Source: Paractinoplanes pyxinae
Lineage (GTDB): Bacteria; Actinomycetota; Actinomycetes; Mycobacteriales; Micromonosporaceae
Direction of reading: 5' to 3'
Length of the DNA: 64,000 nt
Assembly: GCF_026626335.1 (NCBI RefSeq)
Contig: NZ_JAPNTZ010000008.1
Coordinates: 372,001-436,000, forward strand
The position numbers were made by a program, and so were the translations under genes. The number at the start of each line of letters is the position of its first letter. Position 1 is the stretch's first letter. Under the pieces are notes generated by a model. That model worked only from the letters and a program-made list of their open reading frames with translations, ran no database searches and was not told where the DNA came from. Shown here one piece after another: positions 8,479 through 17,899 of the stretch.

Positions 8479-11400
8479 TCAGCCCTCGTCGCCCAGCAGC
8501 AGGCGGGCGCGCAGGGCAGCCCGATAGGCGGCCTCGCCGTCACCCCGGCGTTCGTACAGCCGGGACAGGTTTTGGTAGCCCGCCGCCAGGTCGGCCCGCA
8601 GGGCGGCGTCGAGCGGGTCGGCGGCGTGCAGGCGGTCGCCGAGCTCGCAGGCCTCGGTGAGCAGCGCCACGGCCGCCGCCAGGTCGCCGCCCTCGGCGGT
8701 CACCTGGGCCTGCGTGGCCAGGGCGCCCGCCAGCGCCGTCGCCCGGTCCGGCAGCTGGCGGTACACCTCGACGGCAGCGCCCAGCGCCTGCGTGGCGGCG
8801 TCCCAGCGTTCCAGTTCGGCCAGCAGCAGGCCGCGGCCGAGCCGGGCCGCCGCCAGGCCGGGGAGCACGGGCGGGTCGAGGCTGCGGTAGAGGGCTTCGG
8901 CCCGTTCCAGCTGAGCCAGGCCGGCCTCGTGCGAGCGGAAGTCACCCAGGTCCATGCCGTACGCGCAGCAGGCGTAGGCGAGCCGGGCCCGATGCCGGGC
9001 GGGGTCGGCCGCGGCCAGCCGTTCGTACTGCTCGACCGCCTCGGCGCCGGCCGCCACGGCCAGGTCGTGCTGGTCGCGCGCCCGGGCCTGGGCGGCCTCG
9101 ATGAGCAGCGCGTCGGCCAGGCCAGCGCCGTGAGCGGCCCGATCGGTCGCGGCCAGTTCCCGATAGCGGGTGGTGGCCTCGCGGGCAGCCTCGGCCGCCT
9201 CGGCGACGCGGCCCAGGCGGCCCAGGATGCGGGCCTGCTGCGCCCTCGTGTATGCCACGTCGGCCGTCCACCCGGCCGCACCCGGTTCGGCGGTGGCCGG
9301 CAGCTGCTCGTGAAGGCGGACGGCCTCGGCCACCGCTGAATGGGCATGCCGCGGCTGGCCCGCGCGGTCCTGGCGTACGGCCAGAATCGTCAGCGCCCGG
9401 GCCAGCGCGGCCACCTCCGGGCCGGATGCGGGGGCGGCCTCCTGCAGACTGCGGCGCTGATTGACCTCGTACTCGGCGGTCTGCAGGGCCATGTCGTCGC
9501 GGCCCTCCCGCTCCCAGATCAGCCCGCGCTCGTGCACCGCGTCGGCCAGGGCCGCCCGGTGCGGGGCGCTGGCGCCGGCCAGGCGGACGTAGCCGTCGGC
9601 CAGCTCCCGGGCCTCGGCCACGCTGCGGCCGGCGAAGACCACGGAGGCGGCCGGCACGCCGTCGACGACCGCGTGCAGCACGGCGACCGAGGTGGCCGGG
9701 TCGGACAGCGTACGCCGGACCAGGGCGAGCAGCTCGGGCGTGAGCCCGCCGGTGCGGACGGCCACCTCGAGCACCCTCGCGCACAGGCCGGGGCGCTGCG
9801 TCGCCGCCGCCCACAGCGGCTCGGTGAGGTCGGGCCACTCCCGGCAGGCCGGCACCAGGGCCTCCAGCGCCCGCGCGGCCTGGCTGTCCGAGACCGACGG
9901 CAGCAGCGCCAGCAGCCGGGAGTCGCGGCGCACCGCGGGCAGGGACAGCCGGTTGCGCACCGCCGCCGGCAGCAGCGCCCAGAAGCCGTCGCCGAGATCG
10001 GGATAGAGCTGGTGCAGCCAGGCCGCGATGCGCCGGGTCGCCTCGTACTCGTAGCCGCCGCCGGTCAGCCGCGCGACCTCGCGGGCCTCCCCGACCGAGC
10101 CGGCCCCGTAGAGTTGGGCCACAGCCAGGTAGGCGTCGAGCCGGCCGGGCTCGGCGAACGAGATCTCGGCCTGGACCGCGGTCCGTTCGGCCTGGGCCCG
10201 CTCCCGGGCCGAGAAGTGCCTGCAACGCGGTCAGCGTGATCTCGAGCGGAGTGAGAGCGGCGTCGTCCGGCCATGCGGGCACGGCACGGCCGGCCCGGAA
10301 CATCGCGGGGTCGCCGGACGGGAAGATCCGCCGGCCGAGGTCGGCGACGGCCCGGCGATAGAGGGTGACTGCCTCGCCGAACCCCGTCAGGGCCACCACG
10401 GGCTCCAGGTCGCGCGCCCACTCGCCCGCGGCCCGCGCAAGGTACAGCGTCGGGACGTCGGCGCCGGCGTCGGCCGTGCGGGCCTCCTCCACGATCCGCA
10501 GGGCCAGCCCGTCCGGGCGCAGCCGCGCCTGAAGCTCGGCGGCGAGACGGCTCTTGCCCGACCCGGCCGGGCCGGTGATCAGGGCGGCCCGGCCGGCCGA
10601 CGAGCCACGGGCCCAGTTCTCCAAGGTCGCCAGTTCGGCCTCGCGGCCGGTGAAAGCGACCGCGGCGGTACGGGCGTCGAGCAGCCCGGCCAGGTCGACG
10701 TGCCGCCCCGGAACGGGCGCGACCGGCGGGGGTGCGGCCTCGAGGGGAACGCGTCGCACCCGTGCCTCGGCCCGGGCCAGGCGGCTGCGGGCGGCTTCGG
10801 TGAACGCGAACGGCCGGCTTTCCCCGGTCAGCAACGAGTCGCCGTGCCCCGGGGTCAGGGCGGTGAACCAGCCGTGGCGGCCGGTCTGGTGGCTCATGGC
10901 GGCCGAGACGCGGTCGCGCACCGCCCGGGCCTGGATCATCTCGCTCACCGAGAGCGTGGTGATCAACAGGTCGGTCACGCCCTCGACGAACCGGTAGCGG
11001 CCCCGGCGGCTGTCCTCGACCCGCAGCAGACCGCTGAGCAGCACCTCGGCCAGGTGGGCCGGCTCGGCCCGCTGGAACATCGCGTGGTGCACGTAACGGA
11101 CCACGTCGAGCACCGGATCGCCGGCCAGGGCAACGTAGCGGGCCAGGTCGTACGCCTGATCGGAGGCGGCCGCGCGGAACTGCCGGACGCGCTGGGCGGC
11201 CGAGGGCGCCGGACGTGGGATCGCGGCGACCGGCTCGGGCGGGTGCCCGCTCACCCGGGTCACGGCCGCGGTCACCGACGGGCCGCCGGCGACCATGGTC
11301 GTCCACCGTCGCAGCCAGCCGGGATTGATCTCGAGCACCGGAACCGGCGTGCCCGTCCGCTCGCCGCGCCCGCCGAACGGGACGAACGTGAGGTCGCTGT

Positions 11401-12250
11401 TCGGGGCGCAGGCACGCGGAGCGGTGAGCGTGCCGGCCACCGTACGGGCCCAGGTGCGCTGCCACAGCCGTTCGGGCAGCGGCTGCAGGATCGCCACCGG
11501 CCCGTGCCGGCCCCAGTCGTGCAGCATCCGCCCGGCCACCCCCGAGCGCCAGACCGGGCCCACGCAGTCGCTGACCACCAGCACGACCCGCCGGTTGGCC
11601 GGGTCGACCAGCCGGCCCGGCGGCAGCGGCCGGCCCCGCCAGTCGGTCAGCCCGTCGCCGCCCAGCCGGTGCTGGGCGACCTGACGGAAGACGCCCGACT
11701 CGCGCAGCGCCGAGATGATGCCGGCCGCCAGGTCGTGCCAGATGGCCATGGAGTCGCCCTGGTCGACGACCACGGCGGCGTCGAGCCAGAGCCGGGTCGG
11801 CGGACGCATGACCACCGGCCAGGGCTCGCCGACCGGGTGGTCGGCGGCCAGATGGGCGGTCGCCTCCTCGTCGAGTTCGCCCAGACCGGGCGCGGGCACG
11901 CGGCGCAGCAACGGCCGCAGCGCCCGCTGGAAGTCCAGGCGCCCGTCGAGCGCGATCGGCTTGGGCACGTCCTCGACGCGGGCCTCACGCACCGCCGGCG
12001 GTTCCGGTTGACTCACGCGCGGCACCGGCACGTTCACGTGCAGCGGGACGTCAGAGTTGGGCGAGAGGACCGGCGGCGCCGGTGGCTCCTCCGGCGGCGC
12101 TGCCTTTTCCCCGGGCTCGCTCGCGGACGCCGGGCGGGGCGACGCGGCCGGAGTGATCTGCGCGGCCAGCCAGAGGGTCTCGGCCAGCTCGCGCGGAGTC
12201 GGCTCGACACCTCCCCGTACCAGCGCCTCGCGCAGATCCTCCAGGTTCAT
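8479..12250 (-). CDS. SAV_2336-like vWA / STAND-NTPase / TPR protein, frameshifted
   Basis: One gene of about 1,257 codons read in two frames. Frame one begins at ATG 12248-12250, overlapping the MoxR stop (ATGA), and is sensible to about residue 677. The second frame continues from about 10219 to the stop at 8479. One extra base near 10218-10220 (or two missing) explains the break. Domains: SAV_2336-like N-terminal region 1-500 with a vWA-like core (VVVDQGDSM at 161-168, a degenerate MIDAS DxGxS; second strand VVLVVSDCV); STAND-type P-loop GPAGSGKS at 560-567 after the lead-in FTGREAEL; then ~570 residues of TPR-like helical repeats. It is the large sensor/effector arm of the MoxR-trypsin operon. 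Frameshift could be a sequencing error, a phase variant or true decay. Confidence 0.7.
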
Positions 12251-13245
12251 CGCGGGGTCAGCGACTTCATCAGCGCCTTCTCCAGCGCCTCGCGCGTGCG
12301 GTCCTCGTCGAGCCCGGCCGTGTGCACCAGATAGATCGCGTTGAGCAGCTGGTCGGTGGCCAGCGAGGCCGGCTCCTGGTCCTGTAGGAACTGCTCGATC
12401 AGCCGTGCGCTGTCGGGCGCCATGCCGGGCAGGTGGGCGGCCACGATCTGCTCCAGTTTGGCCTTGTCGGGCCGCTTGATCTCGACCTGGACGCAGCGCC
12501 GCAGGAACGCGGGCGGGAACTCGCGCTCGCCGTTGCTGGTCATCACCACCACCGGGAAGCGGCTGCAGCGCACGTGGCCGTGGTGGACCGTCACCCGCTC
12601 GGCGCCGTCGGCCGTGCCCACCTGCGCCTCGGCGTACCGCTCGGGCTGGCGCAGCAGTTCGCCGATCTCGAACTCGCCGTCCTCGAACGCGGTCAGCAGG
12701 TCGTTCGGCAGATCCAGGTCGGCCTTGTCGATCTCGTCGATCAGCAGCGCCCGGGGCCGGCTGCGGGGCAGCAGCGCCGTGCCGAGCGGGCCGAGCCGGA
12801 TGTAGCGGCCCAGGTCCTGGTCCCAGTCCGGGTCGCCGCCCTCGTGCCGGCTCGAGGCGTAGAGCCGGGCCAGCGGGTCGTAGGTGTAGAGGCCGTCGCG
12901 CAGTCCGGTGCGGCTCGTGACCGTCCAGCGCAGCAGACGGCCCAGGTTGAGCTCGTGCGCGATCGCGGTGGCCAAAGTGGACTTGCCGGTGCCGGGCGGC
13001 CCGGTGACCAGCAGCGGGCGGCGCAGGTAGAGGGCGGCGTTGACCAGCCGTACGGTCTCGGCGTCGGGCCGATAGCGGCCGGCCGCCCGGATCTCTTTCT
13101 GCCGGGTCTCGGGCACGAACGGCGGGTCCTGCGCCGGGTCGGGGTCGAACCCGCGCCACGGCGGCGGCGCGGGCAGGCTGTCGATCCGGTCGTGCGGAAC
13201 GCCCGTCCCCCGGTAGATGAACCATGCGTCGTCGGCCACTGCCAC
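12247..13245 (-). CDS. MoxR-type AAA+ ATPase of the trypsin/VMAP conflict operon
   Basis: 332 residues. Start is GTG at 13245; GTG at 13239 is a good alternative because GAGG lies seven bases before it. Motifs: Walker A GPPGTGKST, Walker B LLIDEIDKAD, a sensor-1 strand ending VVVMTSNGE, and the arginine-containing FLRRCVQVEI. MoxR ATPases act as chaperone-like remodelers that pair with vWA-domain proteins. Here the partner would be the vWA-like domain of the downstream gene, with which it shares an ATGA overlap; the protease gene lies 9 bp upstream. The set protease-MoxR-vWA is the ternary arrangement proposed for prokaryotic conflict systems. Distinct from the canonical MoxR at 56756-57766. 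Confidence 0.85.
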   Translation of the reverse strand: MAVADDAWFIYRGTGVPHDRIDSLPAPPPWRGFDPDPAQDPPFVPETRQKEIRAAGRYRPDAETVRLVNAALYLRRPLLVTGPPGTGKSTLATAIAHELNLGRLLRWTVTSRTGLRDGLYTYDPLARLYASSRHEGGDPDWDQDLGRYIRLGPLGTALLPRSRPRALLIDEIDKADLDLPNDLLTAFEDGEFEIGELLRQPERYAEAQVGTADGAERVTVHHGHVRCSRFPVVVMTSNGEREFPPAFLRRCVQVEIKRPDKAKLEQIVAAHLPGMAPDSARLIEQFLQDQEPASLATDQLLNAIYLVHTAGLDEDRTREALEKALMKSLTPR

Positions 13246-13254
13246 CTCACTCGC

Positions 13255-14958
13255 TCACGCGAAGCCCAGCGGCACGGTTCGCCGCCGGGCGTCGTCGCGC
13301 AGCAGCACCAGATCACTGCCGCAATGGGTCGGTTGCCGGGCGTACGCCGCCTCGGCCCGCAGGTCGCGCACGGCGTGGGCCACCTGGTCGAAAGTCACAC
13401 CGCCGAGCCGGGCGGTCAATTCCCGGGCGAAGCGGCGGCCGTCGCAGTCGTCCTCGTGTTCGTCGTGCAGGCACGGCGCACGCCGCCAGATCAACACCGG
13501 CGGCCCGGCCGCGACCGCCAGACCGACCTGCTCGGGCGTCGTCCACTCGCAGGTCAGGCCGATGGCCAGCGGGTCGTCGCGCCGCCGCCGGAGCCAGCCG
13601 CGGAACTCGTCCGGGGTGGTCGGCGGCTCGCTGTGGTCGCGCCAGCGCAGCTCCCGGCCCAGGTCGGCGCCGTTCTCGCGGAGCAGTTCGGCACGGTGGC
13701 CGAGCCGGGCCGGGTTGTCGTGGTCGAACCAGTCGAGGTCGCGCACGACCAAAGGGCTCGAGACGCCGAGGCGGGTCGTGTCGTCGGTGTGGTCGCGCCA
13801 CCGCTCGACCGGCTCGGCCAGCAGGTCGCGGGGCAGCACGAACTCGACGGTGAAGACCCGCAGCGGCATCCGCGTCACCGCCTCCGCCAGGGCCCGCTCG
13901 ACCGAGCCCTGCCAGCTGCCCGGCAGCAGGCCGGTGGCCTGGGCGACCGGCTCCCCCAGCTCGCCGTCGGGGTCGGTGACCGTCCACACTGTCAGGTCGT
14001 ACGTCTCGGCGCCCTGGCCCGCGACCGGCTCGAGCTTGACCACGATCGCGCCCTCGTGCGCCGCCTCGACCGGCGAGCTGGGCAACGGCCCCGCGTACAG
14101 ATGCACCCCGGCCCAGCGCCGGGCCTCGTCGGTGCCGATCTTGACTAGCAACCCGGCCAGGTAGAAGCGCATCTCGTCGTCGTCCACGGTGGCCGCGTCG
14201 ACCACCAGCGCCTCGACCACGCCGGCCAGCGACGTCAGGTGGCCCGGCATGCTGGGCACCTTGCTCCGCAGCTTGGCCAGCAGCTGGCGCACCTGGCCGC
14301 GCGAGTAGACCGTCGCGGCGAGCACCCCGCGCAGTTCCCGGTAGGCCGTGGGGCTCAGCGAGCCGAGCGGGATCAGCTCGTCGAGCGCGGGACAGACCTC
14401 GGCCAGCCGGGCCACGGGGACGATGACCCCGATCCTCTCGCGGCCCCGCCCCGCCTTGCGCACCATGCCCAGCACCTGCTCGGTGCCCTGGTGGCGAGCG
14501 GCGGCGCCGCTGAAGCCCTCCTGCAGCCACACGCCCAGGTCGTCCTCGGCCCGCACCTGCACGTCCGCCCCGATGAACTGCTGCGCACCGGCCCGGAACT
14601 CGCTGTATACACCGGTCTCGGCATAGCTCAGCGGAAACCCGTAGGCGTCGAGAGTGCCCAGCCCGTAGACCTCCAGCCCGGCGTGCGGCGCCAGCGGGGC
14701 CGGCTCGACGTCGACCGGCACGCTCAGCTCGAGCACGGCCACGTCCGCCGCCTCTGCCCCGGGCGACCACCACGGACCGTCCCGCAGCACGGTGGCCTTG
14801 CGCGACTCGTCGCCCTCGCCCAGCGTCACCTGCGCCGTGGCCTGGCCGCGCACCACGTGCGCGCAGGTCAGCACGTGGCGGTCGTCGACCAGGAATCCGC
14901 TGCCGCGCACGTGGGAATCCGGGATGTCGATCCGGGCCTGCCAGCGTGGCTCGTTCAT
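13255..14958 (-). CDS. Trypsin-like serine protease fused to VMAP-like domain
   Basis: 567 residues, cytoplasmic by sequence (no signal peptide). The N-terminal ~200 residues are a chymotrypsin-fold protease with an apparently complete triad: His34 (TCAHVV), Asp72 (DVAVLEL) and Ser150 (EGFSGAA). The remaining ~350 residues resemble the vWA-MoxR-associated protein (VMAP) middle and C-terminal regions, including RRDDPLAIGL, a segment with GPPVLIWRR, and a final helix. The start ATG overlaps the stop of the Trypco1-like gene (ATGA). In this family the ATPase and vWA partner are thought to gate a protease that is released upon threat, causing cell damage or signalling. That mechanism is inference; the intact triad is seen. 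Confidence 0.8.
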   Translation of the reverse strand: MNEPRWQARIDIPDSHVRGSGFLVDDRHVLTCAHVVRGQATAQVTLGEGDESRKATVLRDGPWWSPGAEAADVAVLELSVPVDVEPAPLAPHAGLEVYGLGTLDAYGFPLSYAETGVYSEFRAGAQQFIGADVQVRAEDDLGVWLQEGFSGAAARHQGTEQVLGMVRKAGRGRERIGVIVPVARLAEVCPALDELIPLGSLSPTAYRELRGVLAATVYSRGQVRQLLAKLRSKVPSMPGHLTSLAGVVEALVVDAATVDDDEMRFYLAGLLVKIGTDEARRWAGVHLYAGPLPSSPVEAAHEGAIVVKLEPVAGQGAETYDLTVWTVTDPDGELGEPVAQATGLLPGSWQGSVERALAEAVTRMPLRVFTVEFVLPRDLLAEPVERWRDHTDDTTRLGVSSPLVVRDLDWFDHDNPARLGHRAELLRENGADLGRELRWRDHSEPPTTPDEFRGWLRRRRDDPLAIGLTCEWTTPEQVGLAVAAGPPVLIWRRAPCLHDEHEDDCDGRRFARELTARLGGVTFDQVAHAVRDLRAEAAYARQPTHCGSDLVLLRDDARRRTVPLGFA

Positions 14959-15338
14959 GCCCCCGGCTGGTCCTCGTCGTCGTCACCGTCGAGGGACGGG
15001 CGGCCGACCGGGTGGCCGCTCCCGCCCGACCAGGACATCCGCACCACGATGTGGCCCTCGGCGGCGGTGCGGGCGAACACCGCGGAACCGGCCTCGGCCT
15101 TGAACTTCACTCCGAACTCGAGCTCGATCGACTCGGGCGCGGACTCCGCGGCCCGGAAGGTGTCCAGGGCCTTGAGCGCGATGGTGCGCACCCCGCCGAG
15201 GGCCTGCTCGAGCGACTCGCGGGCCCGGAAGATCCGGCCGTCGAAGGAGACCTCCCCGAACCCTGCGTCCGGGGTGTCGACCTCGATCAGCACGGCGCTG
15301 CCGTCGTCGGCCTGGATCTGCATGAGCTCGCTCGGCAC
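14955..15338 (-). CDS. Trypsin-co-occurring (Trypco1/CU044_2847-type) small protein
   Basis: 127 residues. GTG start with GGGAGGG six bases upstream, first gene of the operon. The pattern is beta strands (AVLIEVD), a helix (ESLEQALGGVRTIALKALD), then strands with ESIELEFGVKFKAEAG and GHIVVRMSW. This is the signature of the small proteins that co-occur with cytosolic trypsins. The acidic tail ends DGDDDEDQPGA. The role may be regulator, inhibitor or substrate of the adjacent protease; co-translation with it (ATGA overlap) favours a stoichiometric partner. A 79-bp gap separates its start from the stop of the EAL gene, and the operon promoter must lie there or further upstream. Confidence 0.8.
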   Translation of the reverse strand: MPSELMQIQADDGSAVLIEVDTPDAGFGEVSFDGRIFRARESLEQALGGVRTIALKALDTFRAAESAPESIELEFGVKFKAEAGSAVFARTAAEGHIVVRMSWSGGSGHPVGRPSLDGDDDEDQPGA

Positions 15339-15417
15339 GTCTGTCCCTCCCGGGGATTTGTCGGGTCAGCTGAGCATCCTCTGTCGACTGACTCGGCACT
15401 ATCGGCTGACCGTCCGA

Positions 15418-17028
15418 TCACGCAGCGGGCCCGGGGCGGCCCAGGTGATACCCCTGGCCGTGGTCGCAGCCGAGATCGCGCAGCAGGCTTTCCTGGTCGG
15501 CGGTTTCGATGCCTTCGGCGGTGACGGTCATTCCCAGCGCGTGGCACGCGTCGATGATGTGCCCGAGCACGTCGCGGCGCTGGGTGTCGTGGAGGAATTC
15601 GGCGGCCAGTTTGGCCTCGGTGAACGGCAGCGTGGTGAGCACGGCCAGGCTGGAGTAGCCCGTGCCGAAGTCGTCGAGGGCCAGCCGCACCCCCAGCGCC
15701 GCCAGTTCCTGCAGCACCGGGCGGTATTGCAGGGCCTCGGCGGTCTCGGTGACCTCGAGTTGCAGCCGGGCCGCGGGCAGGCCGGTGCGGTGCAGGATGT
15801 CGGCCACGGAGGCGACCAGGGCGGGGTCGCGCAGCTGGACCGGCGACAGGTTGACGCTCATCAGGCGTCCGGGCCGGGCGACGCCTTGCCGGCAGGCCTT
15901 TTCGAGCAGGTAGCGGCCCAGCGGGCGGATCAGGCCGGTGCGCTCGGCGACCTGGATGAACTGGTGCGGCATGACCAGGCCGTCGCCGGGGCGTTGCCAG
16001 CGGGCCAGGGCTTCGGCGCCGATCACCGCGCGGTCGGCCAGGCGCAGCAGGGGCTGGTAGTGCAGGGTGAACTCGCCGCGGTCGAGGGCGGCCGGCATCT
16101 CGGCGGCCAGGCGGTGGCGGTTGCGTTCGTCGTCGGCCCGGGCGGGGTCGAACAGGGCCGGGCCGCGCTGGTCGTGGCGGGCCCAGCGCAGGGCCAGCCG
16201 GGCGTCGTGCAGCCAGCCGTCGGGGTCGGTGCCGGCCGTGGGGCGTTCGACCAGTCCGGCGTACGCGGTCACGTGCAGGTCGTGGCCGTCGATCGGGAAC
16301 GGCCCGGCCAGCAGGTGGAGCGCCTGGTCGGCCACCTTGATCAGGTCGTCGGGGCCGGTGGTGCCGGGCACCAGCACGGCGAACAGGTCGGTGGCGGGCT
16401 GGGCCAGGATGCCCAGCGGGCGCAGCCGCCGCGCGATCGAGGCGAGCAGGCGGACGCCCCGGTCGTCGCCGAGGGTGTCGGTGAGCTCTTCGAGGTGGTC
16501 GAGGCCGAGCAGCAGCAGGCCGGCCCGGCCGCCGCCCAGGTCGGCCAGGGTCTTGTGCAAGTGCTGCTCGTTGGGCAGGCCGGTGTCGGGGCGGTGCAGC
16601 AGGGCCTGTTGCAGGCGGCGCTGCAGGTCGAGCTGGACGGCCCGCCAGTGGATCTTCTCGGAGCGGTTCATCTCTTCGGCGGCGCGCACGGCGAGGTCGC
16701 GCTGGGCGGCCACGAAGCCGACGACCAGGCTCTCGAGCAGGGCCAGCACGCGTTCGCGCGACTCCTCGCCCAGGATCGCGGGCAGCCGGCCGGCCAGCAG
16801 GTGGACTGTCGTGCCCAGCACCGGCGGGGAGGACATGCGCAAGTCGACCAGTTCGGAACCGATGCGCCGGCCCGGCGCGGGGTCGAAGGGTTCGGCCCGG
16901 ACGGCGGCCACGAACTCCTCGAGCAGGTCTTCCAGGGCCGAGCGCGCCCTCGCCCGTACGCCGGGAACGAAGCCCGCCGCCACCACCCCGCGCAACCAGT
17001 CCTCGGTCAGTGCGGCGTACGAAGTCAT
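15418..17028 (-). CDS. Degenerate GGDEF / EAL-domain c-di-GMP phosphodiesterase
   Basis: 536 residues from ATG 17026-17028, which overlaps the stop of the methyltransferase gene. Residues 1-125 are helical and unassigned (possible sensory region). Residues ~140-270 form a GGDEF-like fold without the active-site loop (PATDLFAVLV stands where GGDEF should be), so no cyclase activity is expected. Residues ~285-530 form the EAL domain with its metal and catalytic signatures: EALARW, VNLSPVQL, LEVTETA, ALDDFGTGYSSL, a Lys in FTEAKLAAEF, TAEGIET and GQGYHLGRP. It probably hydrolyses cyclic di-GMP to pGpG in the cytosol. No membrane segment. Confidence 0.85.
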   Translation of the reverse strand: MTSYAALTEDWLRGVVAAGFVPGVRARARSALEDLLEEFVAAVRAEPFDPAPGRRIGSELVDLRMSSPPVLGTTVHLLAGRLPAILGEESRERVLALLESLVVGFVAAQRDLAVRAAEEMNRSEKIHWRAVQLDLQRRLQQALLHRPDTGLPNEQHLHKTLADLGGGRAGLLLLGLDHLEELTDTLGDDRGVRLLASIARRLRPLGILAQPATDLFAVLVPGTTGPDDLIKVADQALHLLAGPFPIDGHDLHVTAYAGLVERPTAGTDPDGWLHDARLALRWARHDQRGPALFDPARADDERNRHRLAAEMPAALDRGEFTLHYQPLLRLADRAVIGAEALARWQRPGDGLVMPHQFIQVAERTGLIRPLGRYLLEKACRQGVARPGRLMSVNLSPVQLRDPALVASVADILHRTGLPAARLQLEVTETAEALQYRPVLQELAALGVRLALDDFGTGYSSLAVLTTLPFTEAKLAAEFLHDTQRRDVLGHIIDACHALGMTVTAEGIETADQESLLRDLGCDHGQGYHLGRPGPAA

Positions 17029-17843
17029 GACCGCTTCCGCGCGATCGCCACCAGCGCGGTGGGCTGCGGCGGGTCGCCCGCCTCGTCGGGGTCGGGATGC
17101 CACTCGGACGAGCCGACCACGCCCGGCGGGACCAGCTCGAACTCGTCGCCGATGAGGGCGGCGATCTGCTCCCGGGTGCGGATCACGACCGGGGTCGGCG
17201 TGCGCTCGTAGAGCCGGCGGGCCGCCTCCTGCGCGGCGCGGCCCTCGGGCGTCGGCTCCGGACCCAGGTGCGAGATCACCAGGTGGCTGCCGGAGACCAG
17301 GGGCTCGCCGAGGCGGCGCAGGATGCCGGCCGGGTCGGCCTCGTCGGGCACGAAGTGCAGCACGGCCACGGTGAGCACGGCGACCGGCTCGCTGAAGTCG
17401 AACAGGTCGAGCACATCGGGGTGGTACAGAATGCTGTCGGGCTTGCGCAGGTCGCCCTCGATCACCCGGGCGTACGGGTTGCCGGTGAGCAGGCTGCGGC
17501 TCTGCTGAACGGCGATCGGGTCGATGTCGACGTACATGACGCGGGCCTCGGGGTCGGCCTCCTGCGCCACCTCGTGCACGTTGCCCAGCGTGGGGATGCC
17601 CGAGCCGATGTCGAGGAACTGGCGTACGCCGGATTCGCTCAGCCGCCGCACGGCCCGCCCGAGGAAGGCGCGGTTGGCCCGGGCCACCAGCCGCGCGTCG
17701 GGGAACATCTTCTCGGCCCGATGCCAGAATTCGCGGTCGACAGCGAAGTTGTGCACGCCGCCGAGCGCGTAGTCGTAGACGCGCGACGCGTCCGGCACCG
17801 TGATGTCGACGCCCTCCGGCACCCATCCATACGATTCGGTCAT
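17025..17843 (-). CDS. SAM-dependent methyltransferase, DUF574 (Methyltransf_19) type
   Basis: 272 residues from ATG 17841-17843 with GGGAGGGG upstream. The actinobacterial DUF574 hallmarks are present: an N-terminus mentioning PSVARVYD-like residues (here PDASRVYDYALGG), then NFAVDREF, RANRAFLGRAVR, and the SAM-binding FLDIGSGIPT. Next comes VMYVDIDPIAV (the acidic residue that contacts SAM ribose), then LHFVPD and SHL. Substrate unknown. It is translationally coupled to the EAL protein (ATGA), an arrangement suggesting it modulates or is modulated by c-di-GMP turnover (inference). Confidence 0.85.
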   Translation of the reverse strand: MTESYGWVPEGVDITVPDASRVYDYALGGVHNFAVDREFWHRAEKMFPDARLVARANRAFLGRAVRRLSESGVRQFLDIGSGIPTLGNVHEVAQEADPEARVMYVDIDPIAVQQSRSLLTGNPYARVIEGDLRKPDSILYHPDVLDLFDFSEPVAVLTVAVLHFVPDEADPAGILRRLGEPLVSGSHLVISHLGPEPTPEGRAAQEAARRLYERTPTPVVIRTREQIAALIGDEFELVPPGVVGSSEWHPDPDEAGDPPQPTALVAIARKRS

Positions 17844-17899
17844 TGCGGTCCCCTCCCACGCGGGCAGATGCAGCCTACTGCCCAAAGTGGAGGAACGCG

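Noticed and set aside
8942..13225. Single 1,427-codon reading frame across the MoxR and SAV_2336-like genes
   Set aside because: Its first part is antisense-like Arg/Pro/Gly-rich sequence in the wrong frame of the MoxR gene; the meaningful start is ATG 12250.
15339..15417. Operator dyad upstream of the Trypco1-like gene
   Set aside because: Only 5-bp GTCAG/CTGAC arms, below chance significance in this sequence.
14239..17211. 990-codon + strand frame opposite the protease and EAL genes
   Set aside because: A GC-rich shadow of real - strand genes; no family features or ribosome site.
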